From: Castanea sativa
Taxonomy: Eukaryota; Streptophyta; Magnoliopsida; Fagales; Fagaceae
NCBI RefSeq assembly: GCF_040712315.1
Contig: NC_134015.1
Coordinates: 10,188,945 to 10,252,944 of the forward strand
Reading direction: 5' to 3'
Length of the DNA stretch: 64,000 nt
Part shown: positions 10,919-24,205 of the stretch, in pieces
Layout of the letters: each line of letters begins with the position of its first letter
Position numbering within the stretch: position 1 is the first letter of the stretch
Notes under the pieces: model-generated
Told to the model about the DNA's origin: nothing
Database searches by the model: none
The model's input: the letters and a program-made list of their open reading frames with translations, nothing else
Made by a program: the position numbers and the translations under genes

Positions 10919-11683
10919 AATGCAGTTGCGACCAGTACCAGTAGTGTGGATTGATTATTGTTCTTTAATCACTAGGGAACTCACATTACCAACAAATATT
11001 ATTGTGTGTTCAATATGTCTTAGAAGCAATATTTTCCATAAGATTTTCACAAATTAATGACATAACTTGTTATGACGAGTGCATAATAAAAGTGGTGTCA
11101 TTGGTAGATAAAGGCGAAGGAGATGTTACTACAATGACATCAAGACAAGTCAATCATTATGAAAAAAATTGTCTTGAGCAATACTCTTGTATATTTTTGG
11201 CCCACATCATGTGGTACTCATGGATGTAGGCTATTGTTGAACTACTTAAATCTATGGTATTCTTTTTTGTGTGTGATTGTCTATTTTTCAAGTTTTCATT
11301 GTTCTTATTCTTTATTTTGAGATCTTTCTCAAGTCATGATAGCTTCACAACCAATGGTGACACTCGAGCTTCTGTTATATAACACTAAAAGTTGAGGTTG
11401 CCCTAAATGACTATCAGTTTTTTTTTTTTTTTCAAAAACTAGATACAATCTTAGTAAATAATAAGATAGTCTACTTTAGAATATTAAACTCTATCATCAA
11501 AATAAAGTGACTCATTATTTAAAATATTATTTTCTAAATTTTAAGAAATTTAAATTTTCACTTCATTTATAACATCAAAAAAGAGTCTTGTAACTCAACT
11601 GGCACTTTCTGGTTTCTCCAATAAAAAAAGTCTACTGCTCAAATTCCTTCTACCCCTTATTGTAACCATCAAATTATTCAAAA

Positions 11684-11685
<2 letters not shown>
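10919..11685 (+). other. 3' flank of the LRR gene
   Basis: No further gene. Stretches 10919-11200 and 11580-11680 align with 60207-60470 and 60610-60715 downstream of the LRR relic (shared cagtagtgtggattgatta, gtcttagaagcaat and aaagagtctt). The duplication therefore includes the 3' flank. Confidence 0.7.

Positions 11686-11728
<43 letters not shown>
11686..11728. repeat. (AG)n microsatellite
   Basis: About 21 AG units. A comparable but independently sized AG run sits at 60814-60872 in the duplicate locus. Confidence 0.95.
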
Positions 11729-13304
<1,576 letters not shown>

Positions 13305-13376
13305 GAAGTTATAGATGAGTTGCAAGATTAACTTAGAAACTAGCTAACTTAATTGTAAACTTCCTAGAGATGTTTC

Positions 13377-13645
13377 TGATGAAGTCAAGTCGTCAGTAGT
13401 GTATATCTGTCTAGATGATGCCGAGACCTCGTCGTTGCCTCTACAAAACGGACCAAAGCTTTCTTAAGATGGACACTAGTGTGGCGCCTGCCACAACACC
13501 TCCAATGCCTAAGTTAGTATATGGCAATCTCTTGAGAGTAAATAAGAAGTGTCAAAGTATTTCTTTTGAGTGAAATTATGTACCTTTTGTGTTCCTTGTG
13601 AGCGTGTATATATAGTCTTTGGGGTTTCTAGCCGTTGGAGCCTTT
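13377..13645 (-). repeat. Left (3') LTR of the Tat element, truncated
   Basis: Aligns with 22895-23163 of the right LTR from tgatgaagtcaagtcgtcag onward, then diverges abruptly at 13645. About 207 bp of this LTR and the adjoining polypurine tract are missing, presumably lost in one deletion. Confidence 0.9.
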
Positions 13646-13899
13646 TGGATTTCATGGTCAATAGTGCTAAGGTTAGAGTAGCTTGTCCCTCAATTCTCTT
13701 CTTTTTTGCACGTTTAGGGGCCTCTTTAGGTACTTCCCGTGCTTATGTCCCTTTGGTTGGAAATTTTGTATTTGAGGGTAGTGGTTTAGGTGTTGCATTG
13801 GGTAAGTTGTTCCCTGTGCTCTATCAATCAATCGATTGGTTTAAGAGTTTGGTGAGTAAGAGGGGGGTAATGTTTGAGGTAAGGTCGAGTGAACTCTAG

Positions 13900-15812
13900 A
13901 TTGGGTTGTCATCTAGTGACGACCCCGTAGAGGGGCACACCGCCGTCTCCCTCCCTCACGTGGTTAGGGCTTTCCACGCTCTTGGGGAGGTGTGTGGTTT
14001 AGACAGGGAGACACTCTCTAGATTTACTGACATATTCCAATTCCTAGATAGGATTAGGGTTCGTCTGCCTCATAAGGGGGAACGAGCTTGCCACTTCTCG
14101 CTTGGGGAGGTATGCTTTTATGAAGCTGCCTTCATGAGTGGGCTTAGATTGCTCGTCCATCCTTTTATCATGGAGCTTCTAGGGCATTTTGGTATCACTT
14201 CAGGGCAACTTATGCCCAATTCGTGGAGGATAGTGGTTAGCTGTATGAAGATATGGCTGGCTGCTACAGACGGGGACATGATTAGGGTGGATGAGCTCAT
14301 TTACCTATACCGTTTGAAGCCGTCTAAAGACCATGGGTACTATGAACTAGTGCCTTGGGAGAGGAGGACTAGGATCATCCGGGTATTGCCTTCATCGTTT
14401 AAATATTGGAAGTCCCAGTTATTTTTTATATCCGAGGATGACTGGGAGACTCCCTCTGACGAAGTTTGGGGTGATCTGCCTAGGTTTTTCCGTCGGTGGA
14501 GAACCCCGACTTTAGGTGCGTCATTTATTTCTTCCAAATCTTCAAACCTTTAATTCTTGTGTTCATTTTATCATCATTAACTCTTCTGTTCATTGTCTTG
14601 CACAGTTAAGAGATGGTCCAAGCTTAAGAGCTGGTATAGGGAGCGGGTTGAAAAAGCCATCGAGTATGCGAGGACGATTGAAGATTTTGACAATCTGGTA
14701 GATCTGCAGACTCTAGCTTTTTATTGCCTCAGTCAAAATCGTTTGCCTTCATCCTACGAAACATAGATATCGAGCAGAAGAAGAGTAAGTATTTGCTTGA
14801 GCTCGTCCATGTTGTCTTTTTTTAAAATATTTTCCTTCTGCAGGGATGACGACAAAATTTAACCAAGTGATGTATGCATGAATGAGGGGCAAGAAGAATG
14901 AGCCCTTTTCCAACATTAGGACCCAGGCAGTGCGTGTGACGGATAAGAGGGCCCCCGTCACTATGGGTACTCTAGTCACTCCCAGGGCTGAGCTGACGAG
15001 GACGGACTCCCCGGCTACTTCAGTTAAGGAGTTCATCCCCTAACGAAAAAGGCCACGAACTGGTGGCAAGGGGAAAGGAAAAGCGGATTCTCGTTCATCT
15101 AAGGTCTAAACGATGCTGGGGTTGCATTGGCAAGAGCACAAGAGAACTTTGCTGCCGAGGACATGAAAATATTCTTGGGCTTATCTCCCAACGAGATTGT
15201 GAGTCGTCACCTCCACAAACTCGTTCATGTAGTGGACTTGTGTAGATTCATCATTTTTTCTTCTTTTTTCTTTTCTTTTTTTTTTTTAATTTTTATTTGG
15301 CTCCTCTTTTGCAGGTACTGGGGGAGAGCCTTCACATAACCTCGAAGTTCCTTACTCAAGAGACGAAGGTATCATTAGCGGCTTCACGGGTGGAGGCTTT
15401 GGAGACTGAGAATTCCAAACTAAAGAAAGACTTGACCACTGCTATAGGGGACGTTAACACCATGAAGGAGCAGGTCAAGGGCCTTTCTGACAAGCTAAGG
15501 GTGGAAAAACAATTAGTTGCGGAGAAGGACGAGCAACTCTTGGTTGTGAGGGAAATGCTAAAAACAATTGCTACAAAGTCCTTAGAAACGTTCCAGACGA
15601 CAGAGGAGTACAATACCGTCCTCTTCAGCTGGTACTTTAAGGGTTTTGAGCTCCTGAGGCGATATCTCGTCAAGCACCCAACTGGAGTAGATTTAGAAAA
15701 TTTGGACCTCGAAGAGGTGGACAGGGAGATAACAGTTGACGAAGCTTCCCAATCCACCGCTCTTGAGGGTGATACTCTTGGGGACGCCTTTATGCCTCCT
15801 CTAGACGCCTAA
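13900..15812 (+). pseudogene. Antisense ORF of the Tat element (Transposase_28-like)
   Basis: On the plus strand, opposite to gag-pol. The first exon (about 13906-14515) encodes a domain with FHALGEVCGLDRETLSRF, LRLLVHPFIMELLGHFGI and QLMPNSWRIVV. This matches my memory of the plant family Pfam PF04195, 'putative gypsy type transposon'. An intron with donor gtgcgt near 14516 and acceptor ttgcacag at 14605 leads to a second exon, where a frameshift near 14758 breaks the frame before a clear donor gtaagt at about 14786. The last exon (from about 15316 to the stop at 15812) encodes a coiled coil and a conserved tail containing GFELLRRYLVKHP. The start ATG is lost (a TAG lies just upstream of 13900) and the middle exons contain stops. 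Such antisense ORFs are known in Tat elements; their function is unknown. Confidence 0.75.
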
Positions 15813-16136
15813 ACCTGTTGTTTCCTCATAACCTCTTCCATATTTTTTTATATATATTTTTTCGGTGCCCAATGTGTTTTGGGGCTTTATTAATTCTACT
15901 TTAAGAACAATGTCTTTAATTTAAGAACAATGTTTTTTGTTAGCCTAGTGTTTATGGGCTTCTAATTGTAGTACGGAAACAATGGTGCCCATTGTTTTTG
16001 GGCTTTTTAATTATATCTGTGATTGTGTACTTACTTGGTTGGATCCTCGTCTTTGTATTATCTTTGTTTACCTCATTCCTTTATTTACTCCTCCTGCCTT
16101 GTTTATTCGTCCGTAATTTTTTCTTCTTCCAAGCGG

Positions 16137-16600
16137 AATCTGGTCCTTTGGCCGCTCTTTGTGATTCTCCCTCATTTGCCTTTGTCAATAACTTACATCT
16201 GTCTATTCAGAATCTTGTTATTTGACCAATTTATACGACTTATGCACTGTTTAAGGGATCTGGCCATTCTTGGCTTCGTTAGTAACTCACATCCATCTAT
16301 GCGGAATCTTGTTACTTAGCTTTTTTCTTGTGACTTACACCCGTTTAAGGGATCTTGTCATTCTTGGCTTCATCAGTAACTTACTTTTTTCTATGCAAAA
16401 TCTTGTTTCTTAGTCATTTTCTTGTGACTTACACCCATTTAAGGGATCTTGTCATTCTTGGCTTCGTCAGTAACTTACATCCGTCTATGTGGAATCTTGT
16501 TACTTAGTCATTTTCTTGTGACTTACACCCGTTTAAGGGATCTTGTCATTCTTAGTTTCTTCAGTAACTTACATCTGTCTATGTAGAATCTTGTTACTTT
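16137..16600. repeat. 94-bp tandem repeat array inside the Tat element
   Basis: The string aatcttgtt recurs at 16211, 16305, 16399, 16493 and 16587, exactly 94 bp apart each time. Each unit contains cttgtgacttacacccgttt and taagggatcttgtcattctt or close variants. A shortened, degenerate unit precedes at 16137. The array lies between the integrase end and the antisense ORF. Short tandem repeats at this position are known in Tat/Ogre elements and can seed satellites. Confidence 0.9.
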
Positions 16601-16674
16601 TCAAAAATGAACACAATTATTCTTGGCTGAATAATCTTTTATTACTTCTAAAAAATGAATACAATTTGTTACAT

Positions 16675-17660
16675 CTATTGATGGTACTTCTTCAAGTGCT
16701 CAATGTTCCATGGTCGTGGAAGTTTCTGTCCGTCTAAGGTCTCCAGGTGGTAATTGCCTTGTCTTGAGTAATGGACAACCCGGTAAGGACCTTCCCAGGT
16801 TGGACCGAGTTTTCCTTGGACTGGATCCTTGGTCACCAAGGTGACTTTGTCAAGTCGTCTGAGCTTCACTCTCTTGTTGTAGTATTCGATCATCTTCTGC
16901 TGGTACTTTGTCAATCTGTTGAAGGCTTCATCTCTGGTCTCGTCCAAACAATCCAGGTTGATCTTTAATTGATCGTCATTACTTTCTTCGTGGAAAGTTT
17001 CTCATCTGACGCTGCTTATTCCCATCTCAATCGAGATCACTGCTTCAGTACCGTAAGTAAGTCTAAAGGGGGTCTCTCCTATTGGGGTCCTTATTGTAGT
17101 CTTGTAGGCCCACAATGCATTGGGCAATTCCTCAGGCCAGGCTCTTTTAGCATCATCTAGCCGGGTTTTGATGATCTTGAGTAGTGTTCGATTGGTCACT
17201 TCCGCTTGTTCTGTGGGTGTCCTAGGGACGAATACTGGTTCTTGATCCCCAAACCTGAGCAAAAATCTCTGAAGTCTTGACTATCAAACTGCCACCCATT
17301 GTCTGATATGATCGTCCGTGGAATCTTGAATTTGCAGATAATGTTCTTCCATACAAAGCTTTGGATTTTTGCCTCGGTGATAGTTGACAATTCCTCTGCT
17401 TCAATCCATTTGGTAAAGTAATCAATAGCGATTAGTAGAAATTTTACCTGTCCCTTACCCCGTGGTAGTGGACCGATGATGTCAATTCCCCATTGTGCAA
17501 ATGGCCAAGGGGAGGCTATCGTTGTCAGTGTCTCTGTTGGAAGATGTTGGATATCCCTGAATCTCTGGCATCTGTCGCATTTCTTGACGAGCTCCCTCGC
17601 GTCTACCTACATAGTAGGCCAGAAGTAACCTGTTTAGATAACTTTGCTTACCAAGGCTCT
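16675..17660 (-). pseudogene. Integrase region of Tat pol, broken
   Basis: Read on the minus strand: a zinc-binding segment with KKCDRCQRF, then the DDE core with WGIDIIGP, ISDNGWQFDS and a segment with EQAEVTNRTL carrying the expected third acidic residue. A C-terminal domain with LGPTWEGPYRVV and PWNIEHLKKYH ends at 16675. The frame changes at about 17225-17260 and stops are present, so no continuous protein is possible. Confidence 0.88.
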
Positions 17661-17834
17661 AGGGCGTGCGTGGTCTCCACAAACCCCTTGATGGATCTCT
17701 TCTAGGATGTACTTGGCTTCCTCTTCATCGACCCACTTCAAGTAAGGCATGGAAAAGGCTCTCTTGTACAGGGTATCATTTAGGATCGTGAATCTGGCTG
17801 CCTTTTTCCTGACCTTCCTGGCTTCTTTAGCGTC

Positions 17835-18250
17835 CTACGGAAGGTGTCCGTCTTGGAGGAAGGATATGATCGGGGTCATCCAGTTATTTGTGCTCTGGAT
17901 TACAAATGCAGGGCCTTCTTCAATACTTGGGTGCTTCTGGACTTCCACTTTCAAGTCCATACCGCTCGTTGATCCTTCTTCTGACGATGCCAGCTTCGCA
18001 ATTTTATCTGCTATCATGTTCTCGCTTCTTGGGATCTGCACGAATTCGTCAGCCGGAGGTATTTCCGCATCCTCTCTTCCTTTGCTTCATATTCATCCCT
18101 TATCTGCCCTATCAAAAACTTAGAATCACTCTGGAGGAGTATGATTTTTGCTCTTAACGCTTTCCCAACCCTTAATCCCGTCAATATTCCATCATACTTA
18201 GCTTCATTATTGGTGGATGGGAACTTTATTTGTACCCCATATTTAAGCAT
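17835..18250 (-). pseudogene. Second (archaeal-type) RNase H of Tat pol
   Basis: Contains IKFPSTNNEAKYDGILTGL, a catalytic acidic motif, followed by LLQSDSKFLIGQI and PRSENMIADKIAKLAS. This domain, located after the usual retroviral-type RNase H, is diagnostic of the Tat lineage. The frame is interrupted near 18040. Confidence 0.85.
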
Positions 18251-18279
18251 TTCTCCTTTTGGGGTGATGATGACGACCC

Positions 18280-19400
18280 CTACTCCTCCTCTCTTTTGCG
18301 CGAAACTACTACCAATGTATATGCAATCTTCTCAATTCTCGGGTACTTGGCTTCTGCCCCCTGGAATGCTTGGCTGACATAGTAAACTAGGAGTTGTTTC
18401 TTGTCCTCTTCTTGAATCAAGGCTACGCTTACGGCTGTAGCTGATACTGCTAAATACAAATACAAGTTTTCCCCCTCTTTGGACGGACTAAAGAGGGGTG
18501 GATTGCTCAGGTAACACTTGAGTTCTTGGAATGCTACTTCAAAATCGTCAGTCCATACAAAGGCTTTCTTCAGTACCTTGAAGAAAGGTAGGAATTTGTC
18601 CGTCACTTTAGATACGAACCTATTAAGCGCCGCTATTCTATCCGTGAGCTTCTAGACTTCTTTAATGGTCTTTGGCGATGTCATGTCGAGTATGGCTCAT
18701 ACCTTCTCTAGGTTCGCTTCTATCCCCCTTTGAGATACCATGAATCCCAAGAACTTCCCTAAGGCTACTCTAAAAGCACACTTACTGGGGTTCAACTTCA
18801 TCTGGTATTGTTTGAGTGTGGCGAATGTTTCACTGAGGTCGTCTAGGTGTGCGAGCTCTTCTTTGCTCTTGACGAGTGTATCATCCACGAATACTTCCAT
18901 ATTTCTCCCGATCTGTTTGCTGAACATTCTATTTACTAACCTCTAGTAGGATGCCCCTGCATTCTTCAGATTGAAGGGCATTACCTTATAGCAATAAAGT
19001 CCTTGACTTGTGATGAAAGCAGTTTTCTCCTAGTCTTCTTCAGCCATCTTTATTTAATTGTATGTCGAGAACGCATCCATAAATGTCAGTAGTTTATGCT
19101 TTGCTGTAGAATCCACGAGCTGGTCTATCTTAGGCAGAGGAAAGTTGTCTTTTGGGCAAGCTTTGTTCAGGTCTGCGAAGTCCTCTATTTCCCATTTTCT
19201 TTCTTTACTAAGACCACATTGGCGAGCCAATCTGGGTAATAGACATCTTGAATAAAGCCTGCTGACAAAAGCTTATTAACCTCGTCCATAATTGCTTGAT
19301 TCTACTCCAGAGCGAAGATCCAACATCTTTGTTTAATAGGCATCTTCTTAGGATCTACATTCAGTCTGTGTTGGATGACTTTTGGGGATATACCCAGCAT
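18280..19400 (-). pseudogene. Reverse transcriptase and RNase H of Tat pol, broken
   Basis: Minus-strand fragments, in order: AGFIQDVYYPDWLANVV, KDNFPLPKIDQLVD, the catalytic EVFVDDTLVKS (usually YVDD) near 18880, PSKCAFRVALGKFLGF, then the RNase H with FEVAFQELKCYL and AEAKYPRIEKIAYTLV. Stops and frameshifts occur near 19055, 18960 and 18650. Confidence 0.88.
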
Positions 19401-19412
19401 GTCCTCATGACT

Positions 19413-20069
19413 CTATGCGAAGATATCCAGGTTCTCTTTAAGGAGCTTTAGGAGCCTCGTCCTCATCTCAAAGCTCAATGTCGTCCCTATTTTGGTCATC
19501 TTGGTTGTATCTCCTTCAACCAGCTCCACTGTCTCCAAAGTTTTCACTTTATCTTCTTGCTCCTCCTTGATCATCCATGTGTGGTTCTCTTTTGCAGCTA
19601 ACACAGCTTGGTAGCATTCTCTGGCTAGTACTTGATCCCCTTTCACTTCTCTAACACTGTTTTTTGTTGGGAACTTTACCTTCAAGCAGTAGGTGGACGT
19701 AGCCGCTTTCCAACGGCTAAGTGTGGGCCTTCCTATGATCACATTGTAAGACGAAGGGTAGTCAACCACCAGGATGTCCAATTGGCGAGTCGGTTGCCTC
19801 GGGTAAGTCCCCACTATGCCTGCCAGTGTCACTATGCCTTTAGGATATACCCTATCTCCACTGAAACTGACGAAGGGGGAGTCAAATGAGCCCAGCCTTT
19901 CTGGATTTAGCTTCAACTGCTGAAAAGCGGAAAGGTAGATGATATCTGCAGAGCTGCCATTGTCTACGAGGATTCTCTTGGTGTTAAATCCTTCTATCGT
20001 AAGCATTATGACCAGGGGGTCGTCATGAGGTTGCTTCACTCCTCTTGCATCTTCTTCCAAGAAAAACAT
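19413..20069 (-). pseudogene. Aspartic protease region of the Tat polyprotein
   Basis: A 218-codon open stretch with [17 protein letters not shown] near its start. Most retroelement proteases have DTGS or DSGA at the active site; DNGSS is usual in this lineage. It is followed by [15 protein letters not shown], typical of Tat proteases. The stretch itself is open but is isolated from gag and RT by stops. Confidence 0.88.
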
Positions 20070-20072
20070 GTC

Positions 20073-21068
20073 TCAGTCCGTCCATCTCTGCTTAAATGGG
20101 GGTATTCGATGGACGTTGTTTACTTGCCTCTGACATGCTTTCTTAAGAGATCTGAATGAACCACCTGTGGACGGTCCTCCTGTGATCGTCTTTATCTCCC
20201 CTATCACATTTGGCGATCGTTGGGATATGCGATCCTCGTCCCTGGGCGTGGATTCACTCTGGATTTTGATATCGTCCCTGAATCTACTAGATTCCCCCTT
20301 TTTCACAAACTTTTGGAGCTTCCCATTTTGTATAAGTTCCTCTATCTCGGCCTTTAGGTCTCTGCAATCCTCGGTGTAGTGGCCGTGATCCTTATGGAAT
20401 CAGTAGTACTTTTTGTCATGCACATGGGGTGACGAATGTAGTGGCCTTGTCCATTTGAGGTAGTGCTCATCCTTAATTTGTGCTATAATTTTATCAACAT
20501 GCATAACTAGAGTGAATTTTACCATTTGAGGAGTTTTTTTTGTCCTTTCTTTTACTCCCGTCTCTGGACTGACGATCTAGTCGCTCCCTTTTTCATCCCC
20601 TACAATCGTCTTCCTTTATTCCCATGTCACCCATTTTTTTCACGTCTTTTATCGCGGCTAAAGCATATTTAGCATTCATGTACTTCTATGCCTTCGAGAG
20701 CATTTCTGCCATTGTCTTAGGGGGATTCTTCGCAAGTGAAACCACAAATTCTCTGGAATTCAATCCAGCTTTAAAGGTTGTCAACTACACTTTGTCATCA
20801 GCTTCGTCTACTTCCAAAGTCTCGCGGGTGAAGCGCTTCACGTATGACCTCAAGGTCTCTTTCTCTCCCTACTTGATGGTGAGTAAATGGTCTGCTGGCC
20901 TCCTTGGGCGTTGTCCCCCCCCCCCCCCCCCAACGAAGTGGCGTAGAAAGGAATTGCTTAATTGTTCAAAGTTGTCAATGGATGAGGCAGGTAGCTTCGT
21001 GAACCACTCCCTCACAGCCCCTTTAAGAGTAGTAGGGAAAGAGCGGCACATTATCTCATCGGGGGATT
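20073..21068 (-). pseudogene. Tat gag, 3' portion
   Basis: Contains MCRSFPTTLKGAVREWF, a standard plant gag motif, then FEQLSNSFLRHFVGG, and ends with a basic tail ([14 protein letters not shown] and beyond). A poly-C run at 20917-20931 on the plus strand (Gly repeat in the protein) may itself shift the frame. The 5' portion of gag lies beyond the solo LTR. Confidence 0.8.
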
Positions 21069-21073
21069 GTTGG

Positions 21074-22381
21074 TGTTGGATAGATACATGTTTGTATCAC
21101 ATACAAAGCATATGCAGCAAAAAGTTAACGGATCTTCTTCATTTACAAATGTTAACATGTATTATGTAAGTTTCAGAATTTAAGAATAAGAGAGTGTACT
21201 TTGGTGCGGTGAATTTCAAAAATGAAGGTCAGAAGCACTTGGGAACATTTTTAATCTTCACTCTAATTCCACTAACGCCCAAGAAGTGTGGTCTCTCAAT
21301 CAGTTTTTCAAGGGAGAATGTTAAAGTGTTTAACACTTCTTACACACCATTTCACAATAGTGTTTTTTTTTTCACTTCTTAAAAAAAAATATGTATGTTT
21401 CTCCCTTTGTATCTAACTGATTATCGGGCTGGCCTTTTGGGCCTTTCCAATTGGGCTTAAGTGTATGGCTTGAAGTGGGACCAAAAGGGACCAATAAGAC
21501 ACTAGCTCCAATAGGCCTAGACATTTTCTGTCTACTCTTGACTAGTCCAAAGTTACCATTAACTACATTTAATACCACTATATAAATATAGTTGCACTCT
21601 AGGCCTTATTTATAAATTATATTCCAAGACTTTATTGTACATGCAACCCCTTCATAACATATTAGTAGTAATACAAAATCATGAATATAGACTGCCACTT
21701 TGAAGATTACTACATCTTAATTCCTTGAGTACTTGGTTTAATCCTTTAAGTTATTCATCATATATTTATGAAATCTGATTCCATAAATATATAATTTAGT
21801 AATTTCTTACCAAAATGGTTAGGCCTAATTCTCTGAATAACTGTACCCATTAAACTTATCTCAAGGGTTGTATCTCCATTAAGAGATTGTAAATTCCATT
21901 TTGAGAATATATGTTCCATCAACACTAAATGTGATTGCCCAACATACTGAGGTTTTGATTATTTCTTTAGACCTCACTCCTGATATATCAAAGCAACTTA
22001 CACTTCATGATCAAGTCCATTATCCTCTCAGGATTAAGAGTTTATGTAAATAGAAGTCGTGAGTTTATTATTCATTTAATAGTCCTTAAGAGAATAATTA
22101 ATCTCACAGCTGTACAGTTCAATATGTTTTAACTTTTAAAACATAAATGAAATGCCCAATTTCATCACCGACTACGAACTAAAATTCTAAGTTTACAAAG
22201 AACTTATGATTTATATCTTTTATGACTAAATCACATACTATGCATCTCATGTACTATATGATAATGTCTCAATATTTATGTTACCATTATTTTTAGATAA
22301 TAATAAAACAACGTTATTAATCACAATATTAAATCATACATAATGTCATACAATAGCATTTAAAGGGCACACATCCTAACA
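21074..22381 (-). mobile_element. Solo LTR inserted in Tat gag (1,308 bp)
   Basis: Flanked by a perfect 5-bp TSD, gttgg, at 21069-21073 and 22382-22386. Read on the minus strand it begins TGTTAGGATGTGTGCCC and ends ATCCAACA. Gag codons stop at one edge and resume at the other. There is no internal coding region, so this is a single LTR left by recombination between two LTRs. Family unknown. It is younger than the Tat element. Confidence 0.88.
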
Positions 22382-22817
22382 GTTGGAGACCTAGCGTCAT
22401 CTTGAAAGTTCTAAGATGGTCCAAGGGATCCTTAAGCCCATTGAACTGTTCGAGTTGAGGCAGGTGAAATTTCGATGGTACCTGGCACTCAAGAATTGTT
22501 GCCGTGAAGGGGGAATCTGTAGTCCTGAGCATCTTATCCATGCTTCGATCTGTTTTTTCTTTGATAGCGTTCCTTAATTCATCCATTTCCTTCCTCATTT
22601 CCCGAAGAAGTTCCAAGCTCGGTTCGTCTCGAATGGCGGGCCTTTGATAACTTCATCTCTGGCTATCCCCCTCATCTTCCTGATTGTCTTTAGATCGATC
22701 AGCTTCTTGCTGGAGTTGCTGCCTCATCTCCTGGTTTTGTATAGTAAGTTCTTCCACGCTAGCTGTAAGTGCTTGGATTTGCAGGGCCAGTGTCGCAGGG
22801 TCTTGGTTAAACTCCAT
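22382..22817 (-). pseudogene. Tat gag, 5' portion
   Basis: Starts at an ATG at 22817-22815 (MEFNQDPATLALQIQALTAS), continues through a coiled-coil-like stretch, and contains FHLPQLEQFNGLKDPLDHL before the solo LTR boundary. A TGA near 22648 interrupts it where a CGA codon would fit, consistent with cytosine deamination. Confidence 0.8.
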
Positions 22818-22871
22818 CTGGATTATAGAGAATGGTTGGAACTATATTCTCAAGCCTTAGTACAAAAATGT

Positions 22872-22891
22872 CGTTCCCACAGACGGTGCCA
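22872..22891 (-). promoter_or_regulatory. Primer-binding site of the Tat element
   Basis: On the minus strand, three bases after the right LTR, the sequence tggcaccgtctgtgggaacg begins. This is the tRNA-complementary site typical of Tat-type gypsy elements and confirms that the right LTR is the 5' LTR. Confidence 0.85.
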
Positions 22892-22894
22892 TAC

Positions 22895-23370
22895 TGATGA
22901 AGTCAAGTCGTCAGTAGTGTATATCCGTCCAGATGATGCCGAGACCTCATCGTTGCCCTACAAAACGGACCAAAGCTTTCCTGAGATGGACACCGGTGTG
23001 GCGCCCGTCACAACACCTACGATGCCTAAGTTAGTTTATGGCAATCTCTTGAGAGTAAATAAGAAGTGTCAAAGTATTTCTTTTAAGTGAAATTATGTAC
23101 CTTTTGTGTTCCTTGTGAGCATGTATATATAGTCTTTGGGGTTTCTAGCCGTTGGGGCCTTGATTGTGGTTTTAATGCTCTCCTTGTAATATTTTAGGGC
23201 TTGTTAATGCAGGTCTTAATGAAACTCCAACGGTCTGACAGCTAGTTAGTACCTGGTTGAGGCATTGAATTCTCTCATTAATGTTTTGCCCGTCCTCGTC
23301 TATACCACTTTGTATATGGACGATGGAGTTGCTTTATTTCGTCCAAAGGTTAGTCTCGTCAGTCCCATCA
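22895..23370 (-). repeat. Right (5') LTR of the Tat element, complete
   Basis: 476 bp, TGATG...CATCA, adjoining the primer-binding site on one side and the TSD gtttc on the other. Confidence 0.92.
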
Positions 23371-23375
23371 GTTTC

Positions 23376-24205
23376 GAATGATTATTGATGAATTGGAGTC
23401 TTGTTCCTATAAGTATTGGTTATAGCTTCCACAAAATTGTGATATAAATATTAAATGCATTACATTTGGGCTTAGTTAGATGTTAAGTTGCATTTGGATT
23501 TTTTAAATGATAAATAAACACAACTAGTGAGATTTAAACTCATGGTGTCATTCTCCATCTTCTTTTTTTGTTTTTATTGTTTTAATGTGTCACCTTCCAA
23601 CTTGTTCTTACAAGGAGAAGAGATGCTGTTTTTTTTTTTTTTTTTTGAAAAAAATGCAAAACTCGCCCTTGAAGTTTGACCAAAATTTATTCCAATCCTC
23701 TAGCTACTTCATTTTCATTCAATTAAAGTCTATAAGTTTCACACTTATTCACTTAAGGTCTCCCGCCATTCTCTGTTAGTATTGAGCAGTTAGTAGCTCC
23801 CAAAACAACGTTGTTTTTAGAGAGAGAGAGAGAGACATAAACTTATCTTTTCTGAAAAATTAAAAGAAAAATATTGAAATTTTTTACCGAGAAAATCCAG
23901 CACATTTTCCCCTGTAATCTAGCAAACTTTCCTAGCAACCAAAAATTCCAGTAGTAGAAACTAAAAAGGAAAAACCCATCACAATAGAAACACAATTAAA
24001 AAACATAAATTTCCATTACTTAAATCAGAGTGTGCCAATTACAGAAGCACAACCTAAGTAATAACAATACAGAAAACGGCAAGGAAACCTAGTTCTAGTA
24101 CAATTTTTTTCCGTTGCTCTCAAGGCTTGGGGTCCGTGCCTACAACCCCTCTGTCCTGTACTTTTTCTTAATTTCGTCCCTTCTCTCAAATTTGCTTTAA
24201 AAATT
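23376..24205. other. Intergenic, no gene seen
   Basis: AT-rich, with a T-tract at 23628-23646 and a short GA run at 23820-23834. No element boundary was found. Confidence 0.5.

Larger units (their letters stand above)
13377..23370 (-). mobile_element. Ty3/gypsy (Tat-type) LTR retrotransposon, degenerate
   Basis: A 9,994-bp element bounded by a perfect 5-bp TSD, gtttc, at 13372-13376 and 23371-23375. The LTR ends are TGATG...CATCA. Coding is on the minus strand in the order PBS, gag, protease, reverse transcriptase, RNase H, second RNase H, integrase. Two RNase H domains are the hallmark of the Tat lineage. Between integrase and the left (3') LTR lie a 94-bp tandem array and an antisense ORF, an arrangement known from Tat relatives. 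All coding parts carry stops and frameshifts. The two LTRs differ at about 16 of 269 aligned positions (about 6 %), mostly transitions, so the insertion is not very recent. The element is non-functional. Confidence 0.93.

Noticed and set aside
13570..13899. Plus-strand ORF of 109 codons before the antisense ORF
   Set aside because: Overlaps the left LTR and its deletion junction; ends just before the conserved domain and shows no family motif.
16023..16319. Plus-strand ORFs of 77 and 98 codons in the Tat element
   Set aside because: They run through the beginning of the 94-bp tandem array and have low-complexity hydrophobic content.
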